Source: Pseudomonadota bacterium (GTDB taxonomy: Bacteria; Pseudomonadota; Gammaproteobacteria; Burkholderiales; Rhodocyclaceae). From it: a stretch of 64,000 nt of DNA. Within the stretch, counting starts at the first letter, position 1. Every line of letters starts with the position of its first letter. The position numbers were made by a program, and so were the translations under genes. Under the pieces are notes generated by a model that made no database searches, was not told where the DNA came from, and saw only the letters and a list, made by a program, of their open reading frames with translations. The stretch spans positions 1 to 64,000 of the forward strand of contig JAGTRS010000022.1 in assembly GCA_018262195.1 (NCBI GenBank). The letters run 5' to 3'. Positions 26,763 to 37,162 of the stretch are shown here, one piece after another.

Positions 26763-28064
26763 TCAGGCGCCCTGAGGGACCATTTCTTCTGGTACTGGCA
26801 GGGCTTCGTCGGCATCGGCCAGCGTCGGATCGACCGGGTCGATGGCATTTTCCCACTTGGCGACGACGGCGGTGGCAATCGCGTTGCCCAGCACGTTGGT
26901 GACGGTGCGCCCCATGTCGAGGAAGTGGTCGATGCCGAGCACCAGCAGCAGGCCGGCTTCCGGCAGGCCGAACATCGGCAGCACGGCGGCGACGACGACC
27001 AGCGAGGAGCGTGGCACGCCGGCGATGCCCTTGGAGGAGATCATCAGGACCAGCAGCATGGTGATCTGGGCCGTCAGGGTCATCGGGATGTCGTAGGCCT
27101 GGGCGATGAACAGCGCCAGAAAGGTGGTGTACATCATCGAGCCATCCAGGTTGAACGAGTAGCCGAGCGGCAGCACGAAACCGGTGACGCGAGTCTTGAT
27201 GCCGAACTTTTCCAGTTGCTCCATCAGCTTGGGGTAGACCGATTCGCTGCTGGCGGTCGAGAAGCCGACCAGCATCGGGCCGCGGACCAGCTTGAGCAGG
27301 CGGAAGATGTCCTTGCCGAGCACGACGTAGCCGGCCACGATGAGCAGTGTCCAAAGCACGGCGAGGGCAATGTAGAAGCTGGCCATGAACTTGCCGAAAA
27401 CGAGGAGCATGCCCAGACCATTGGTCGTGATCGCACCTGCCACGGCACCAAAGACGCCGAACGGGGCGAAACGCATGACGTAGTCGGTGACCTTGAGCAT
27501 CACATGGACGACTTCATCCATGGTGTTGACCAGCGAGCGAGCGGTCTGGTTGTGCAGGTGGCCGAGGGCCAGGCCGAAGAAGACGGCAAAAACGAGAATC
27601 TGCAGGATTTCGTTGCCCGACATCGCTTCCATGATGCTCTTCGGGAAAACGTGGGTGATGAAATCCTTGAGGTTCAGGGCGTTAGTCTTCAGGTTGAGGC
27701 CGGCGGCCGATTCCGGCAGCGGCACGTTGAGCGCGGCGCCCGGCTGCAGCAGGTTGGCGAAGAGCAGGCCGATCAGCAGCGAACAGAACGAGGCGACGAT
27801 GAACCAGCCGAGCGCCTTGGCGCCGATGCGGCCGACCGTTTTCGAATCACCCATGTTGGCCAGTCCGGCGACCAGGGTGGCGAAGACGAGCGGGGCGATG
27901 ATCATCTTGATCATGCGCAGGAAGATGTCGGTCAGGATGCCGAAGTAACCGGCGATTTCCTTGGCGGCGGCGGGTGACGTCGCCAGCGAGTTGCAGGCGT
28001 AGCCGACGGCGACGCCGAGGACCATGGCGATGCCGATCCAGGTGGTCAGACGATTCATTTTCAT
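26763..28064 (-). CDS. dctA: C4-dicarboxylate:cation symporter
   Basis: 433 aa, of the DAACS (glutamate/dicarboxylate) family. Hydrophobic helices are followed by re-entrant hairpin 1 with STASSES, the NLDGSMMY motif in helix 7 (NMDGT in glutamate carriers), hairpin 2 with SKGIAGVPRSS, and the helix 8 segment DHFLDMGRTVTNVLGN. DctA imports succinate, fumarate and malate with sodium or protons. A ribosome site AAGGAAAAC precedes the start. It lies 39 bases downstream of aspA on the same strand, so aspartate deamination to fumarate and dicarboxylate uptake are probably co-expressed from the sigma-54 promoter. Confidence 0.9.
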   Translation of the reverse strand: MKMNRLTTWIGIAMVLGVAVGYACNSLATSPAAAKEIAGYFGILTDIFLRMIKMIIAPLVFATLVAGLANMGDSKTVGRIGAKALGWFIVASFCSLLIGLLFANLLQPGAALNVPLPESAAGLNLKTNALNLKDFITHVFPKSIMEAMSGNEILQILVFAVFFGLALGHLHNQTARSLVNTMDEVVHVMLKVTDYVMRFAPFGVFGAVAGAITTNGLGMLLVFGKFMASFYIALAVLWTLLIVAGYVVLGKDIFRLLKLVRGPMLVGFSTASSESVYPKLMEQLEKFGIKTRVTGFVLPLGYSFNLDGSMMYTTFLALFIAQAYDIPMTLTAQITMLLVLMISSKGIAGVPRSSLVVVAAVLPMFGLPEAGLLLVLGIDHFLDMGRTVTNVLGNAIATAVVAKWENAIDPVDPTLADADEALPVPEEMVPQGA

Positions 28065-28103
28065 GATGTTTTCCTTGGGATGCTGGGTGGAAAGACGCCT
28101 GGA

Positions 28104-29528
<1,425 letters not shown>

Positions 29529-29590
29529 CGTTTGTCTCCTGTGTTTGTTTATGGCCACAGGCATCGAGGCCGGGGGCGCCCTGTTTATTT

Positions 29591-29605
29591 GCACGCGGCG
29601 TGCCA
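29591..29605 (-). promoter_or_regulatory. Sigma-54 (-24/-12) promoter for aspA-dctA
   Basis: The minus strand reads TGGCACGCCGCGTGC. This matches the consensus TGGCACG-N4-TTGC at every fixed position but one, with the essential GG and GC at the correct spacing. A transcript would begin near 29579, about 50 bases before the aspA start codon. The DctD-type activator encoded downstream is the natural partner. Confidence 0.8.
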
Positions 29606-29671
29606 GCTCTTCTCCGTATGGCAAGTGACTGGTTTTTAAGGAATCGCGATGCCGGGGTGGGCCGGCGGAAA

Positions 29672-29717
29672 TCGGAAAACCGAATTTGTCGTCCCGGCAT
29701 TGTTCGGAAATCCGAAC
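29672..29717. promoter_or_regulatory. Two palindromic sites upstream of the aspA sigma-54 promoter (putative DctD enhancer sites)
   Basis: TCGGAAAACCGA (29672-29683) and GTTCGGAAATCCGAAC (29702-29717) share the form TCGG-N4-CCGA. Their centres are 32 bases apart, about three helical turns, and lie about 98 and 130 bases upstream of the predicted start site. Position and symmetry fit tandem binding sites for a dimeric enhancer-binding protein. They also lie upstream of the divergent MFS gene at 29819. Confidence 0.6.
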
Positions 29718-29818
29718 GGCGGGGACGGATGCGCTTTGCGCGTCGGACTTCCTGCGGTCTGCCGGGCAAACCTGCTAATATTTCCCTTCCGCTGCAATGC
29801 AACATAACCAGACCAAAA

Positions 29819-31027
29819 ATGTCCGCCCCCACTGATCGAATGAGCCCCGAGGAGCGCCGTGCCGGCGCCTCGCTGGCTTCCATCTTCGCCCTGCGCATGC
29901 TCGGCCTGTTCCTGATCCTGCCGGTGTTTTCGGTGTATGCGAAAACCTTGCCGGGAGGCGACAACCTGGCCCTGGTTGGTTTTGCCTTGGGCGCTTATGG
30001 CCTGACTCAGGCTTTCTTCCAGATTCCCTACGGCATCGCCTCGGATATCTTCGGGCGCAAGCAGGTGATCGTCGTCGGCTTGCTGATCTTCGCGCTGGGC
30101 AGCTTCGTTGCTGCCTGGGCGCCGGACATGACCTGGATCATCGTCGGGCGCGTGCTGCAGGGCGCGGGCGCGATTTCAGCCGCAGTGACCGCACTGGCCG
30201 CCGATCTGACCCGGGAAGAACACCGGACCAAGGTGATGGCGATGATCGGTTCGTCAATCGGCCTCGTCTTCGCCCTGTCGCTGGTCGGGGCGCCGATTCT
30301 GTACGGCTGGATCGGTATGGGGGGGCTGTTCATCATGACCGGCGTGCTGGCGCTGGCCGCCATCGTCCTGCTCTACAAGGCAGTCCCTCCGGCGCCACCT
30401 CCGCATGGCCATGAAAAGCTGCCATTGCGCCGGGTGATCTTTGATCCCGACTTGCTGCGGCTGAACGTTGGTATCTTCGTACTGCACATGGTGCAGATGG
30501 CGATGTTCGTCGTCTTGCCGCACGCCTTGGTCGATCATGGCGGGCTGGAGGCGGCATCGCACTGGAAAATCTATCTGCCGGCCGTGCTCGTCTCGTTTGC
30601 CATCATGGTTCCGGCCATCATTGCCGCCGAGCGCAAGGACAAGATGCGGCCGATCTTCCTGTCCGCCATTGGTTTGCTGGTGATCGTGCAGTCCGGCTTG
30701 CTGCTGGCGCATGAAAGTCTCTGGACGCTGGCTTTGTGGCTGTTGCTTTTCTTCGTCGCTTTCAACGTACTGGAGGCTACGCTGCCGTCGCTGGTATCTC
30801 GCACCGCCCCGCCGGCTGCCAAAGGTGCGGCACTTGGCGTCTACAACACGACTCAGGCGCTCGGTCTATTTGTTGGTGGTGCGGCTGGTGGCTATGTGGC
30901 GCAGAATTTCGGCGATAATGCTGTTTTTGCGGCAAGCACCGGGCTGGTTCTGGTCTGGCTGCTGGTCGCAAATTACATGAATTTTCCGCAACGGCGCCAG
31001 ATCGCCGCGGCGAATCAAACTGCTTAG
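29819..31027 (+). CDS. Major facilitator superfamily transporter (drug-efflux type)
   Basis: 402 aa with about 12 hydrophobic helices. The motif after helix 2 is GIASDIFGRKQVI, the family's G-x-x-x-D-x-x-G-R-K signature, and GRVLQGAGAISAAVTALAAD after it is motif C-like for H+-coupled exporters. A substrate cannot be named. The ATG at 29819 was chosen; ATG 29840 is possible, and neither has a clear ribosome site. It is divergent from aspA and is followed after 12 bases by ssb, so the two may share a message. MFS genes next to ssb or uvrA are common in proteobacteria. Confidence 0.88.
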   Translation: MSAPTDRMSPEERRAGASLASIFALRMLGLFLILPVFSVYAKTLPGGDNLALVGFALGAYGLTQAFFQIPYGIASDIFGRKQVIVVGLLIFALGSFVAAWAPDMTWIIVGRVLQGAGAISAAVTALAADLTREEHRTKVMAMIGSSIGLVFALSLVGAPILYGWIGMGGLFIMTGVLALAAIVLLYKAVPPAPPPHGHEKLPLRRVIFDPDLLRLNVGIFVLHMVQMAMFVVLPHALVDHGGLEAASHWKIYLPAVLVSFAIMVPAIIAAERKDKMRPIFLSAIGLLVIVQSGLLLAHESLWTLALWLLLFFVAFNVLEATLPSLVSRTAPPAAKGAALGVYNTTQALGLFVGGAAGGYVAQNFGDNAVFAASTGLVLVWLLVANYMNFPQRRQIAAANQTA

Positions 31028-31039
31028 GAGAGATTGGTA

Positions 31040-31507
31040 ATGGCATCGGTAAACAAGGTGATTCTCGTCGGCAACCTGGGCAAGGATCCTGAGGTCCGCT
31101 ATACCGCCAGTGGCGAAGCGATGTGCAATTTCAGCCTGGCGACGACGGAAAGCTGGAAGGACAAGTCCAGCGGCGAGCGCAAGGAACTGACTGAATGGCA
31201 CCGCGTGTCGTTCTTCGGCAAGCTGGCTGAAATTGCTGGGCAATACCTGAAGAAGGGCTCCCAGGTATACGTCGAAGGCAGCCTGCGGACCCGCAAGTGG
31301 ACTGACAAGGAAGGCCAGGAGCGTTACACGACCGAAATCCGTGGCGACGAAATGAAAATGCTTGGTTCCCGTCAAGGCATGGGTGCCCCGGCAGGCGGCG
31401 GTGGTGGCGGTGGCTACGACAGCGAACCGACCGATTACTCGCCGGCCCCTCCGAAGAACAAGCCGAAGCCGTCGTTCGACGATCTCGGCGACGACATTCC
31501 TTTCTAA
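31040..31507 (+). CDS. ssb: Single-stranded DNA-binding protein
   Basis: 155 aa. The N-terminal OB fold (about 1-110) begins [19 protein letters not shown] and includes [14 protein letters not shown] and [16 protein letters not shown] glycine/proline-rich linker leads to the conserved acidic tip DDIPF, which recruits DNA-repair proteins. The ATG at 31040 follows AGGAGAG; a TTG at 31034 would add two residues only. SSB coats single-stranded DNA in replication and recombination. Confidence 0.97.
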   Translation: MASVNKVILVGNLGKDPEVRYTASGEAMCNFSLATTESWKDKSSGERKELTEWHRVSFFGKLAEIAGQYLKKGSQVYVEGSLRTRKWTDKEGQERYTTEIRGDEMKMLGSRQGMGAPAGGGGGGGYDSEPTDYSPAPPKNKPKPSFDDLGDDIPF

Positions 31508-31608
31508 AAATGGAATTGCTTGCGCTGCCGGCCTTGTGCCGCCTCGCCGCACTGCCTGCTAATGTCTTCGGCGGTGCGCCAGGGCAGCGCGGCGCAACAC
31601 CATTTTTT
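31506..31608 (+). terminator. Long imperfect inverted repeat after ssb, probable terminator
   Basis: AAAAATGG (31506-31513) pairs with CCATTTTT (31600-31607), and TTGCGCTGCC (31520-31529) pairs with the GGCA and GCGCAA parts of 31584-31597 with a bulge. The outer arm ends in six T. A fold about 100 bases long is larger than a simple terminator and starts inside the ssb stop codon. Confidence 0.45.
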
Positions 31609-31626
31609 ATCCAGAGGTAAATCAGC

Positions 31627-32475
31627 ATGGCCAACGCCGTCACCTTCAAGGTACTCGAAGATATCGCCCGGGATCTTTCCGGCAGCGAGATTACCTTTCC
31701 GACTTTCCTCGACATCACCTTCCAGGTGCGTGCCGCGCTGAAGGATCCGAACCTGAGTGTCGAGCAGCTATCGAAGCTGGTTGGTGCCGAACCGCTGATG
31801 AGCGCCAAGATCATCCGCATGTCCAACTCGGTGGCGCTGAACCCGAGCGGTCGAGAGATTGCCGACGTGAAGAACGCCATTGTTCGTGTTGGCATGGAGG
31901 CGGTACGCACGGTGTCGTTTGCCGTGGCCATGGAGCAGTTGCTGAAGTCGAAGCAGATGCAGCCTTTCGAAGGTATTTCCCAGCGTCTCTGGGAGCACAC
32001 TTCGCATGTCGCCGCCCTGTGCCGCGTGCTGGCCCGCAAGCTGGCCAAGATCAACGGCGACGAGGCGATGTTTGCCGGTCTGGTGCATGACCTCGGGGTG
32101 TTCTACCTGATGTCTCGCGCCGCCAATTTCCCTGAGTTGGTTAACGACAAGGTGGAGCTGCATGCGCTGCTGGTCGATTGGCATGACAACATCGGTCACG
32201 CCCTGCTGTCGGCACTCGGTTCGCCGGAGTCGGTATTGCAGGCGGTGCAGGAGCACGAGACCGACCGCCCGGTCGAGTCGATTTCCAATTTGTCCGATGT
32301 GCTTTACGTGGCCAACAAGATCGCCAACCGCACCTCGTGCTGGCGCGATCCGGAACTTGATGGCGCGGTCGATACCTCGATGCTGGATACCCTCTTTGAT
32401 GCCGAGACACTGGCTGAAATTGTCGAGGAATCAGAAGAGGAAGTGCAGTCGCTGAAGGCGGCCCTCGGCGGCTAA
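31627..32475 (+). CDS. HDOD-domain signalling protein
   Basis: 282 aa with GAGG before the ATG at 31627. A single HDOD domain covers roughly 20-225: FPTFLDITFQVRAALKDPNLSVEQLSKLVGAEPLMSAKIIRM is the family's N-terminal helix set, and the relaxed HD-like segment GLVHDLGVFYL follows. HDOD proteins resemble HD phosphohydrolases but usually lack a full metal site and act as adaptors in signalling, motility or stress responses. No output domain is attached, and the target is unknown. It stands between ssb and kup. Confidence 0.85.
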   Translation: MANAVTFKVLEDIARDLSGSEITFPTFLDITFQVRAALKDPNLSVEQLSKLVGAEPLMSAKIIRMSNSVALNPSGREIADVKNAIVRVGMEAVRTVSFAVAMEQLLKSKQMQPFEGISQRLWEHTSHVAALCRVLARKLAKINGDEAMFAGLVHDLGVFYLMSRAANFPELVNDKVELHALLVDWHDNIGHALLSALGSPESVLQAVQEHETDRPVESISNLSDVLYVANKIANRTSCWRDPELDGAVDTSMLDTLFDAETLAEIVEESEEEVQSLKAALGG

Positions 32476-32551
32476 CTCGCATGGGGGCCTGTCCGGGCCG
32501 GCAAGGAAGATCCCGCTTTAACGGGCGGCTGATCGACGGGGAGCAGCTTTA

Positions 32552-34444
32552 ATGAGCAGTCAAGCACCGGCGGCGGATATCACCGGCAAACGCTTTGCCG
32601 CGCTTGCCCTGGCTGCGCTTGGGGTGGTTTATGGCGACATCGGGACCAGCCCGCTGTACGCAGTGAAGGAAGTCTTCGCTGGCAACCACCCGATTCCGGT
32701 CACCATGGCCAATATTTACGGCAGCCTTTCGCTCTTCTTCTGGGCGCTGGTCATTGTCGTTTCGGTCAAATACGTCACCTTCATCATGCGGGCCGACAAC
32801 CGGGGCGAGGGCGGCATCATGGCGCTGATTGCATTGGCGCTGCGCACGGTGCAGGACAAGCCGCACCACGCCAGGTGGATCATGATCGTCGGCGTTCTCG
32901 GGGCGGCGATGTTCTATGGGGATGGCATGGTGACACCGGCCATTTCGGTGCTTTCGGCGGTCGAAGGTCTTGAGGTGGCGACGCCGGCATTCAAGCCGTT
33001 CGTGATTCCGATCACGATGGTCGTGTTGTTCATCCTGTTTTTTGTCCAGCGCAGCGGTACGGCCACCGTCGGCGCCTTTTTCGGGCCGGTCATGTTGGTC
33101 TGGTTCAGCGTCCTGGCTTTGCTGGGCCTGCACAACATCGTCGATCACCCCGCCATTCTGTCGGCGCTCAATCCCTGGTATGGCCTCGAATTCCTGCTTG
33201 AAAACAAGGCGCATTCGCTGGTGGCAATGGGCAATGTCGTGCTGGCGGTGACCGGTGCCGAGGCGCTTTATGCCGACATGGGGCACTTTGGTCGCAAGCC
33301 GATTTCCCGTGCCTGGTTTGCCTTTGTGCTGCCGGCGCTGGTCCTCAATTATTTTGGCCAGGGGGCGCTGATCCTCGGCGATCCTGAGGCGGCCAAGAAT
33401 CCCTTCTTTCTTTCAGCGCCAGAGTGGGCGCTTTATCCGCTGGTCGCTCTTGCTACGGTGGCCACCGTGATCGCTTCGCAGGCAGTCATTTCCGGCGCTT
33501 TCTCAGTGACGCGCCAGGCCATGCAGCTCGGTTTCGTGCCGCGCATGGAGGTGCAGCACACTTCCGATAAGGAACAGGGGCAAATTTATCTGCCAGCCGT
33601 CAATTGGGGGCTGATGGTGGCCGTGATGATCCTCGTCCTCGGGTTCAGGTCATCGAACAACCTGGCGGCTGCCTATGGTATTGCCGTGACCGGTGACATG
33701 GTGATTACCTCCATTCTCGCCACGGTTGTTGTCGCCAAAGTCTGGAAGTGGGGATGGATCAGGGCCGGTCTGCTGTTTGCCTGCTTCCTCTCAGTCGAAC
33801 TGGTCTTCCTGGCTGCCAACATCCTGAAGATTCCGGATGGTGGCTGGTTCCCGCTGGTTGCCGGGATGGGCGTCTTTGTCCTGATGACGACCTGGAAGCG
33901 TGGCCGCGAATTGCTGTCCGAGCGCCTGCGCGGGGAGCGCCTGGAGTTGTCGATGTTCCTCGACTCCCTGGCCTCGTCGATGCCAACCCGGGTGGCAGGT
34001 ACTTCGGTGTTCCTGAATGCCGACCCGAAGGGGGTGCCGCACGCCTTGCTGCACAACCTGATGCATAACAAGGTCATTCATGAGCGTGTCGTCCTGCTCT
34101 CGGTTCAGTTCTTCGATGTGCCTTACGTGCCGGATATTGACCGTATCGAAGTGCGGCAGTTGAAGGAGAATTTCTGGAGTGTCATTGTCCAGTACGGTTT
34201 CAAGGATGATCCCAATGTACCGGCAGCCCTGGCTTTGTGCGCAGACGCCGGGCTGGCCTTCAGCCAGCTGGAAACCTCGTACTTCATCGGTCGCGAAACC
34301 CTGATTCCGCGTCTCGGCTCGGATATGGCCTTCTGGCGCGAGAAAATATTCGTCGCCATGTTCCGCAATGCCGGTTCGGCAACCGCCTTTTTCAAGATTC
34401 CCAGCAATCGCGTCGTCGAGTTGGGCACCCAGGTCGTTCTGTAA
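32552..34444 (+). CDS. kup: Potassium uptake permease
   Basis: 630 aa, typical of Kup/TrkD. The N-terminus has LAALGVVYGDIGTSPLYAVKEVF, the family signature, followed by about 12 hydrophobic helices and a C-terminal cytoplasmic domain (about 460-630). It carries out proton-coupled K+ uptake across the inner membrane. GGGGAGCAG precedes the ATG. The stop is only five bases from the end of the convergent diguanylate cyclase gene. No K+ or cyclic-di-AMP riboswitch was recognised in the 76-base leader. Confidence 0.93.
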   Translation: MSSQAPAADITGKRFAALALAALGVVYGDIGTSPLYAVKEVFAGNHPIPVTMANIYGSLSLFFWALVIVVSVKYVTFIMRADNRGEGGIMALIALALRTVQDKPHHARWIMIVGVLGAAMFYGDGMVTPAISVLSAVEGLEVATPAFKPFVIPITMVVLFILFFVQRSGTATVGAFFGPVMLVWFSVLALLGLHNIVDHPAILSALNPWYGLEFLLENKAHSLVAMGNVVLAVTGAEALYADMGHFGRKPISRAWFAFVLPALVLNYFGQGALILGDPEAAKNPFFLSAPEWALYPLVALATVATVIASQAVISGAFSVTRQAMQLGFVPRMEVQHTSDKEQGQIYLPAVNWGLMVAVMILVLGFRSSNNLAAAYGIAVTGDMVITSILATVVVAKVWKWGWIRAGLLFACFLSVELVFLAANILKIPDGGWFPLVAGMGVFVLMTTWKRGRELLSERLRGERLELSMFLDSLASSMPTRVAGTSVFLNADPKGVPHALLHNLMHNKVIHERVVLLSVQFFDVPYVPDIDRIEVRQLKENFWSVIVQYGFKDDPNVPAALALCADAGLAFSQLETSYFIGRETLIPRLGSDMAFWREKIFVAMFRNAGSATAFFKIPSNRVVELGTQVVL

Positions 34445-34449
34445 GCAGA

Positions 34450-35574
34450 CTAGCGCCAGCAGTGCTGGTCGCGGCCAGCCAGCTTGGCGGCATACAGCGC
34501 CCGGTCAGCGCGGACGAGGGCGGATTGCTCATTGTCTTCCGCCTTGCTTTCGGTGCAGCCGATACTGGCCGTAATGGCGATGGCCTTGCCGGTTTCCGGA
34601 TGGCTGGTCGGCTTGTTGCGGATCGCCACCAGCAGCCGTTCGATGACCGTCGCAGCAGCTTCTGCCGAAGTGTCGACGAGCAGGATGGCGAACTCTTCAC
34701 CGCCGATGCGGGCCAGCCTGTCGATGCTGCGCAGCTGTTCCGCCATCAGCCCGGAGAGATGAGCAAGCACGGCATCGCCCGCCGGGTGGCCGTAGGTGTC
34801 GTTGACCACCTTGAAGTGGTCAATGTCGAGCATGAGCAAGGTAAATCGGCTGTGCAGACGCTTGCTGCGGGTGATTTCATCGGCCAGGGCCGTCATGAAG
34901 GCCCGGCGGTTGAGCAGGCCGGTCAGCGGATCCGTGGTGGCCAGATAACGCAACTCCTCCTCGAGCGCGGTACGCTGGATTATTTCATGCTCCAGTCGGT
35001 CACGTTCTGCCGCCAGGGCTGCATTTTGCCCTTCCAGTCGCTCCCGGTAGCGGTGCAGCAGCATCTCTGACCACAGCACGACGCCTGAAATCAGCAGGGA
35101 AACAATGGAGAAGCGAATGACATAGGCCGTGGAGTAGGCGGTTCCCCCCTCGATGCTGGCCGCGTCCAGCATCAGGAAGATGGCAATGATGGTCGAACCC
35201 AGCGCCCATATGCCGCCCTCGCGGGGCGGCAGCAGCATGATGGAAAACAGGGGAAGCGACAGGAACCACAAGCCGCGGGCGTGTTCCGGTCCCGAGAAGG
35301 TCACGAGATAGAGCAGCAGGATGGTCTGGCTGACAACGGCCGGACGGATTGCCCGGTAGCTGCTGACATTTCGCCACAAGGCAATGTAGCTGATGATCAC
35401 GACAGTTGCCGTGGCGCATGCCAGGATGGTGAGCGGCCAGTCCTGATCAAGCGCCGCGACGATGCTGAAATAAATCAGCGTGGGCATGCCGATGAATACA
35501 AAGGCAGTCGCCCGCTGCCGGATTTGTATTTCCTGCTCGGTCAGTGTCGAAGAGGGAAGCGCTTGGTCGCGCAT
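34450..35574 (-). CDS. Integral-membrane diguanylate cyclase
   Basis: 374 aa from MRDQALPSS at 35574. The N-terminal half has five or six hydrophobic helices (about 25-185) of MASE type with little periplasmic exposure, followed by a coiled coil (LEGQNAALAAERDRLEHEI) and a GGDEF domain. The catalytic motif is GGEEF, and the inhibitory I-site RSID lies exactly five residues before it, so an active, feedback-inhibited enzyme is expected. It starts 14 bases after the heptose-phosphate adenylyltransferase gene and is probably co-transcribed with it. Confidence 0.9.
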   Translation of the reverse strand: MRDQALPSSTLTEQEIQIRQRATAFVFIGMPTLIYFSIVAALDQDWPLTILACATATVVIISYIALWRNVSSYRAIRPAVVSQTILLLYLVTFSGPEHARGLWFLSLPLFSIMLLPPREGGIWALGSTIIAIFLMLDAASIEGGTAYSTAYVIRFSIVSLLISGVVLWSEMLLHRYRERLEGQNAALAAERDRLEHEIIQRTALEEELRYLATTDPLTGLLNRRAFMTALADEITRSKRLHSRFTLLMLDIDHFKVVNDTYGHPAGDAVLAHLSGLMAEQLRSIDRLARIGGEEFAILLVDTSAEAAATVIERLLVAIRNKPTSHPETGKAIAITASIGCTESKAEDNEQSALVRADRALYAAKLAGRDQHCWR

Positions 35575-35588
35575 GGCAAGGCTTACCC

Positions 35589-36077
35589 TTAGAGGCGGCG
35601 GATTTTTTCCAGCAGCGCCGTCGTCGATGTCTGGTGAATGAACGGAATCGAATGAACCGTCCCGCCCCAGCCGCGCACTTCGCTGCAGCCAACGATCTTG
35701 TCCACCGGCCAGTCGCCCCCCTTGACCAGAATGTCGGGGCGGCATTCAAGGATGCGTTGCAACGGGGTGTCTTCGTCGAACCAGGTGACCAGCGAGACGC
35801 AGGCCAGCGAGGCCATCACCGCCAGGCGGTCTTCCAGCACGTTGACCGGGCGGTCGTCGCCCTTGCCGAGGCGCTTGACCGAGGCGTCGGTGTTTAGCGC
35901 CACGACCATGCTGGTGCCGAGGGCCGCCGCCTGCGCCAGATAGGTGACGTGGCCACGGTGGAGGATGTCGAAACAGCCGTTGGTGAACACCAGCGGGTGG
36001 GCCAATTGGGCGGCTCTGGCAGCCAGTTGGTGCGGCGGGCAGATTTTTGATTCGAAGGTCGGGGATGCGTATGACAT
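35589..36077 (-). CDS. rfaE2: D-glycero-beta-D-manno-heptose 1-phosphate adenylyltransferase
   Basis: 162 aa, a stand-alone nucleotidyltransferase equal to the C-terminal domain of HldE. The HxGH motif appears in NGCFDILHRGHVTYL and the second nucleotide motif in TSTTALLEKIR. It activates heptose-1-phosphate with ATP to ADP-heptose for the lipopolysaccharide inner core. Betaproteobacteria commonly split HldE into separate kinase and adenylyltransferase genes; the kinase is not in this window. Confidence 0.92.
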   Translation of the reverse strand: MSYASPTFESKICPPHQLAARAAQLAHPLVFTNGCFDILHRGHVTYLAQAAALGTSMVVALNTDASVKRLGKGDDRPVNVLEDRLAVMASLACVSLVTWFDEDTPLQRILECRPDILVKGGDWPVDKIVGCSEVRGWGGTVHSIPFIHQTSTTALLEKIRRL

Positions 36078-36193
36078 GGCTGCTTCGCGGAGGGAGTGAG
36101 TCGCTATTTTAGTGCCAGTTGAGAGACTGCGCTTGTTCCCCGCGTTGGCTGAAGTCGCCTGATGGCTGCCTGTCGGGCGAGGCAGGCCGGCCT

Positions 36194-37099
36194 TCAGGCG
36201 TGAGTGTTTCGCCAGGCTGCCAGCGCCTCTATTGCCCCCTCGAGCGTCGGAATCAGTTGGATGCCTTCCGTTGCGGTGAGGCGCAGGATGCCGCCGCCGC
36301 CGATCCAGAGCTCGGTGCTGGCTGGCAGCACCATGCGCAGTTGTTGCATCAGGCCGGGAATCTGTCGCTGCGGAAAGGCGACCGAGAAGGAGAGGGCGAC
36401 GATGTCGGCGTGGTGGGCTTCAGCAGCGCGGGCAATCTCCAGCAAGGGCATCTGGGGGCCAAGCGGAATGCAGTCGGCCCCCTCCAGGGCAAACAGGGCT
36501 TCCGCCATCAGCAAGCCGAGGATGTGCGTTTCATCCGGCACGCTGGTCAGCAGCACGCGCGGTCGGCGCGGTCCGCCGGGCAGGGCGGCAATGGCCTGGC
36601 GCAGCAGGCGCTTGGTCAGCTCGGTGAACAGGTGTTCCTCGAATACTTCGAAGCTGCCGTCTTCCCAGGCTTCCCCGACCTGGCGGGTCAGCGGGGCAAC
36701 GGTGTCCTGGACAAAACGCTGCAAACCCTGTCGCGCCAGTCGCTGCTGCATGGCCTGCTGATAGCCGGCAATATCGTGTTGCTTGATCAGTTTCAGCAAC
36801 TCGGTGCGGTCTGTGCTGTCTGTTGATGGGCTGCTTTCTGGCGGCCGGGCACGGCGTGGCGCCAGTGCCATCAAGGCTTCGGCAGGCGTTGCGATCAGCT
36901 TGCCGGGTCGATGCCCTTGATCCATAAGCCGTTTGATCAGGCGCAGACGCTCGACCTGGTCGGCCGGGTAGAGACGCTCGCCATTCAGATCGCGTTCCGG
37001 CACGGGAAATCCGTAGCGCCGCTCCCACATGCGGAGAACGTCCTTGGAAAGACCAGTGTCCCGCTCGACGGCGGCAATGTTGAAACTAGGAGTATTCAT
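36194..37099 (-). CDS. litR: MerR-family regulator with B12-binding photoreceptor domain (CarH/LitR type)
   Basis: 301 aa. A MerR winged helix occupies 1-75 (FNIAAVERDTGLSKDVLRMW, RRYGFP). A four-helix cobalamin cap contains W145-x9-E155-H156, the W-x9-EH signature that caps adenosylcobalamin. A B12-binding Rossmann domain follows with E190-T-H192-I-L-G195, which supplies the lower axial histidine. In CarH the dark, B12-bound tetramer represses, and light breaks the Co-C bond and releases DNA. All residues needed for this are visible. The ATG at 37099 directly abuts the operator region. The gene is divergent from a ten-gene operon and probably represses both directions. The light response is known for the family, not shown here. 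Confidence 0.88.
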   Translation of the reverse strand: MNTPSFNIAAVERDTGLSKDVLRMWERRYGFPVPERDLNGERLYPADQVERLRLIKRLMDQGHRPGKLIATPAEALMALAPRRARPPESSPSTDSTDRTELLKLIKQHDIAGYQQAMQQRLARQGLQRFVQDTVAPLTRQVGEAWEDGSFEVFEEHLFTELTKRLLRQAIAALPGGPRRPRVLLTSVPDETHILGLLMAEALFALEGADCIPLGPQMPLLEIARAAEAHHADIVALSFSVAFPQRQIPGLMQQLRMVLPASTELWIGGGGILRLTATEGIQLIPTLEGAIEALAAWRNTHA

Positions 37100-37107
37100 A
37101 TTTGTCC

Positions 37108-37135
37108 TAAACAAATGTTAGACAAACCGTTGACA
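37108..37135 (+). promoter_or_regulatory. Three 11-bp-spaced TnnACA repeats (CarH-type operator)
   Basis: TAAACA (37108-37113), TAGACA (37119-37124) and TTGACA (37130-37135) all fit TnnACA and are spaced exactly 11 bases apart; each continues with AA or AG. CarH proteins bind arrays of 11-bp direct repeats of this kind, one DNA-binding domain per repeat. The third repeat is also the -35 box of the rightward promoter, so binding would block RNA polymerase. Confidence 0.75.
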
Positions 37136-37158
37136 AGACAGCTTTTGATGACTATCTT
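37130..37158 (+). promoter_or_regulatory. Sigma-70 promoter of the ten-gene photostress operon
   Basis: TTGACA (37130-37135), a 17-base spacer and TATCTT (37153-37158). The perfect -35 and ideal spacing make this one of the best sigma-70 matches noticed in the window. Start would be near 37165, giving a leader of about 43 bases before the peroxidase ATG. Confidence 0.75.
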
Positions 37159-37162
37159 ACGA

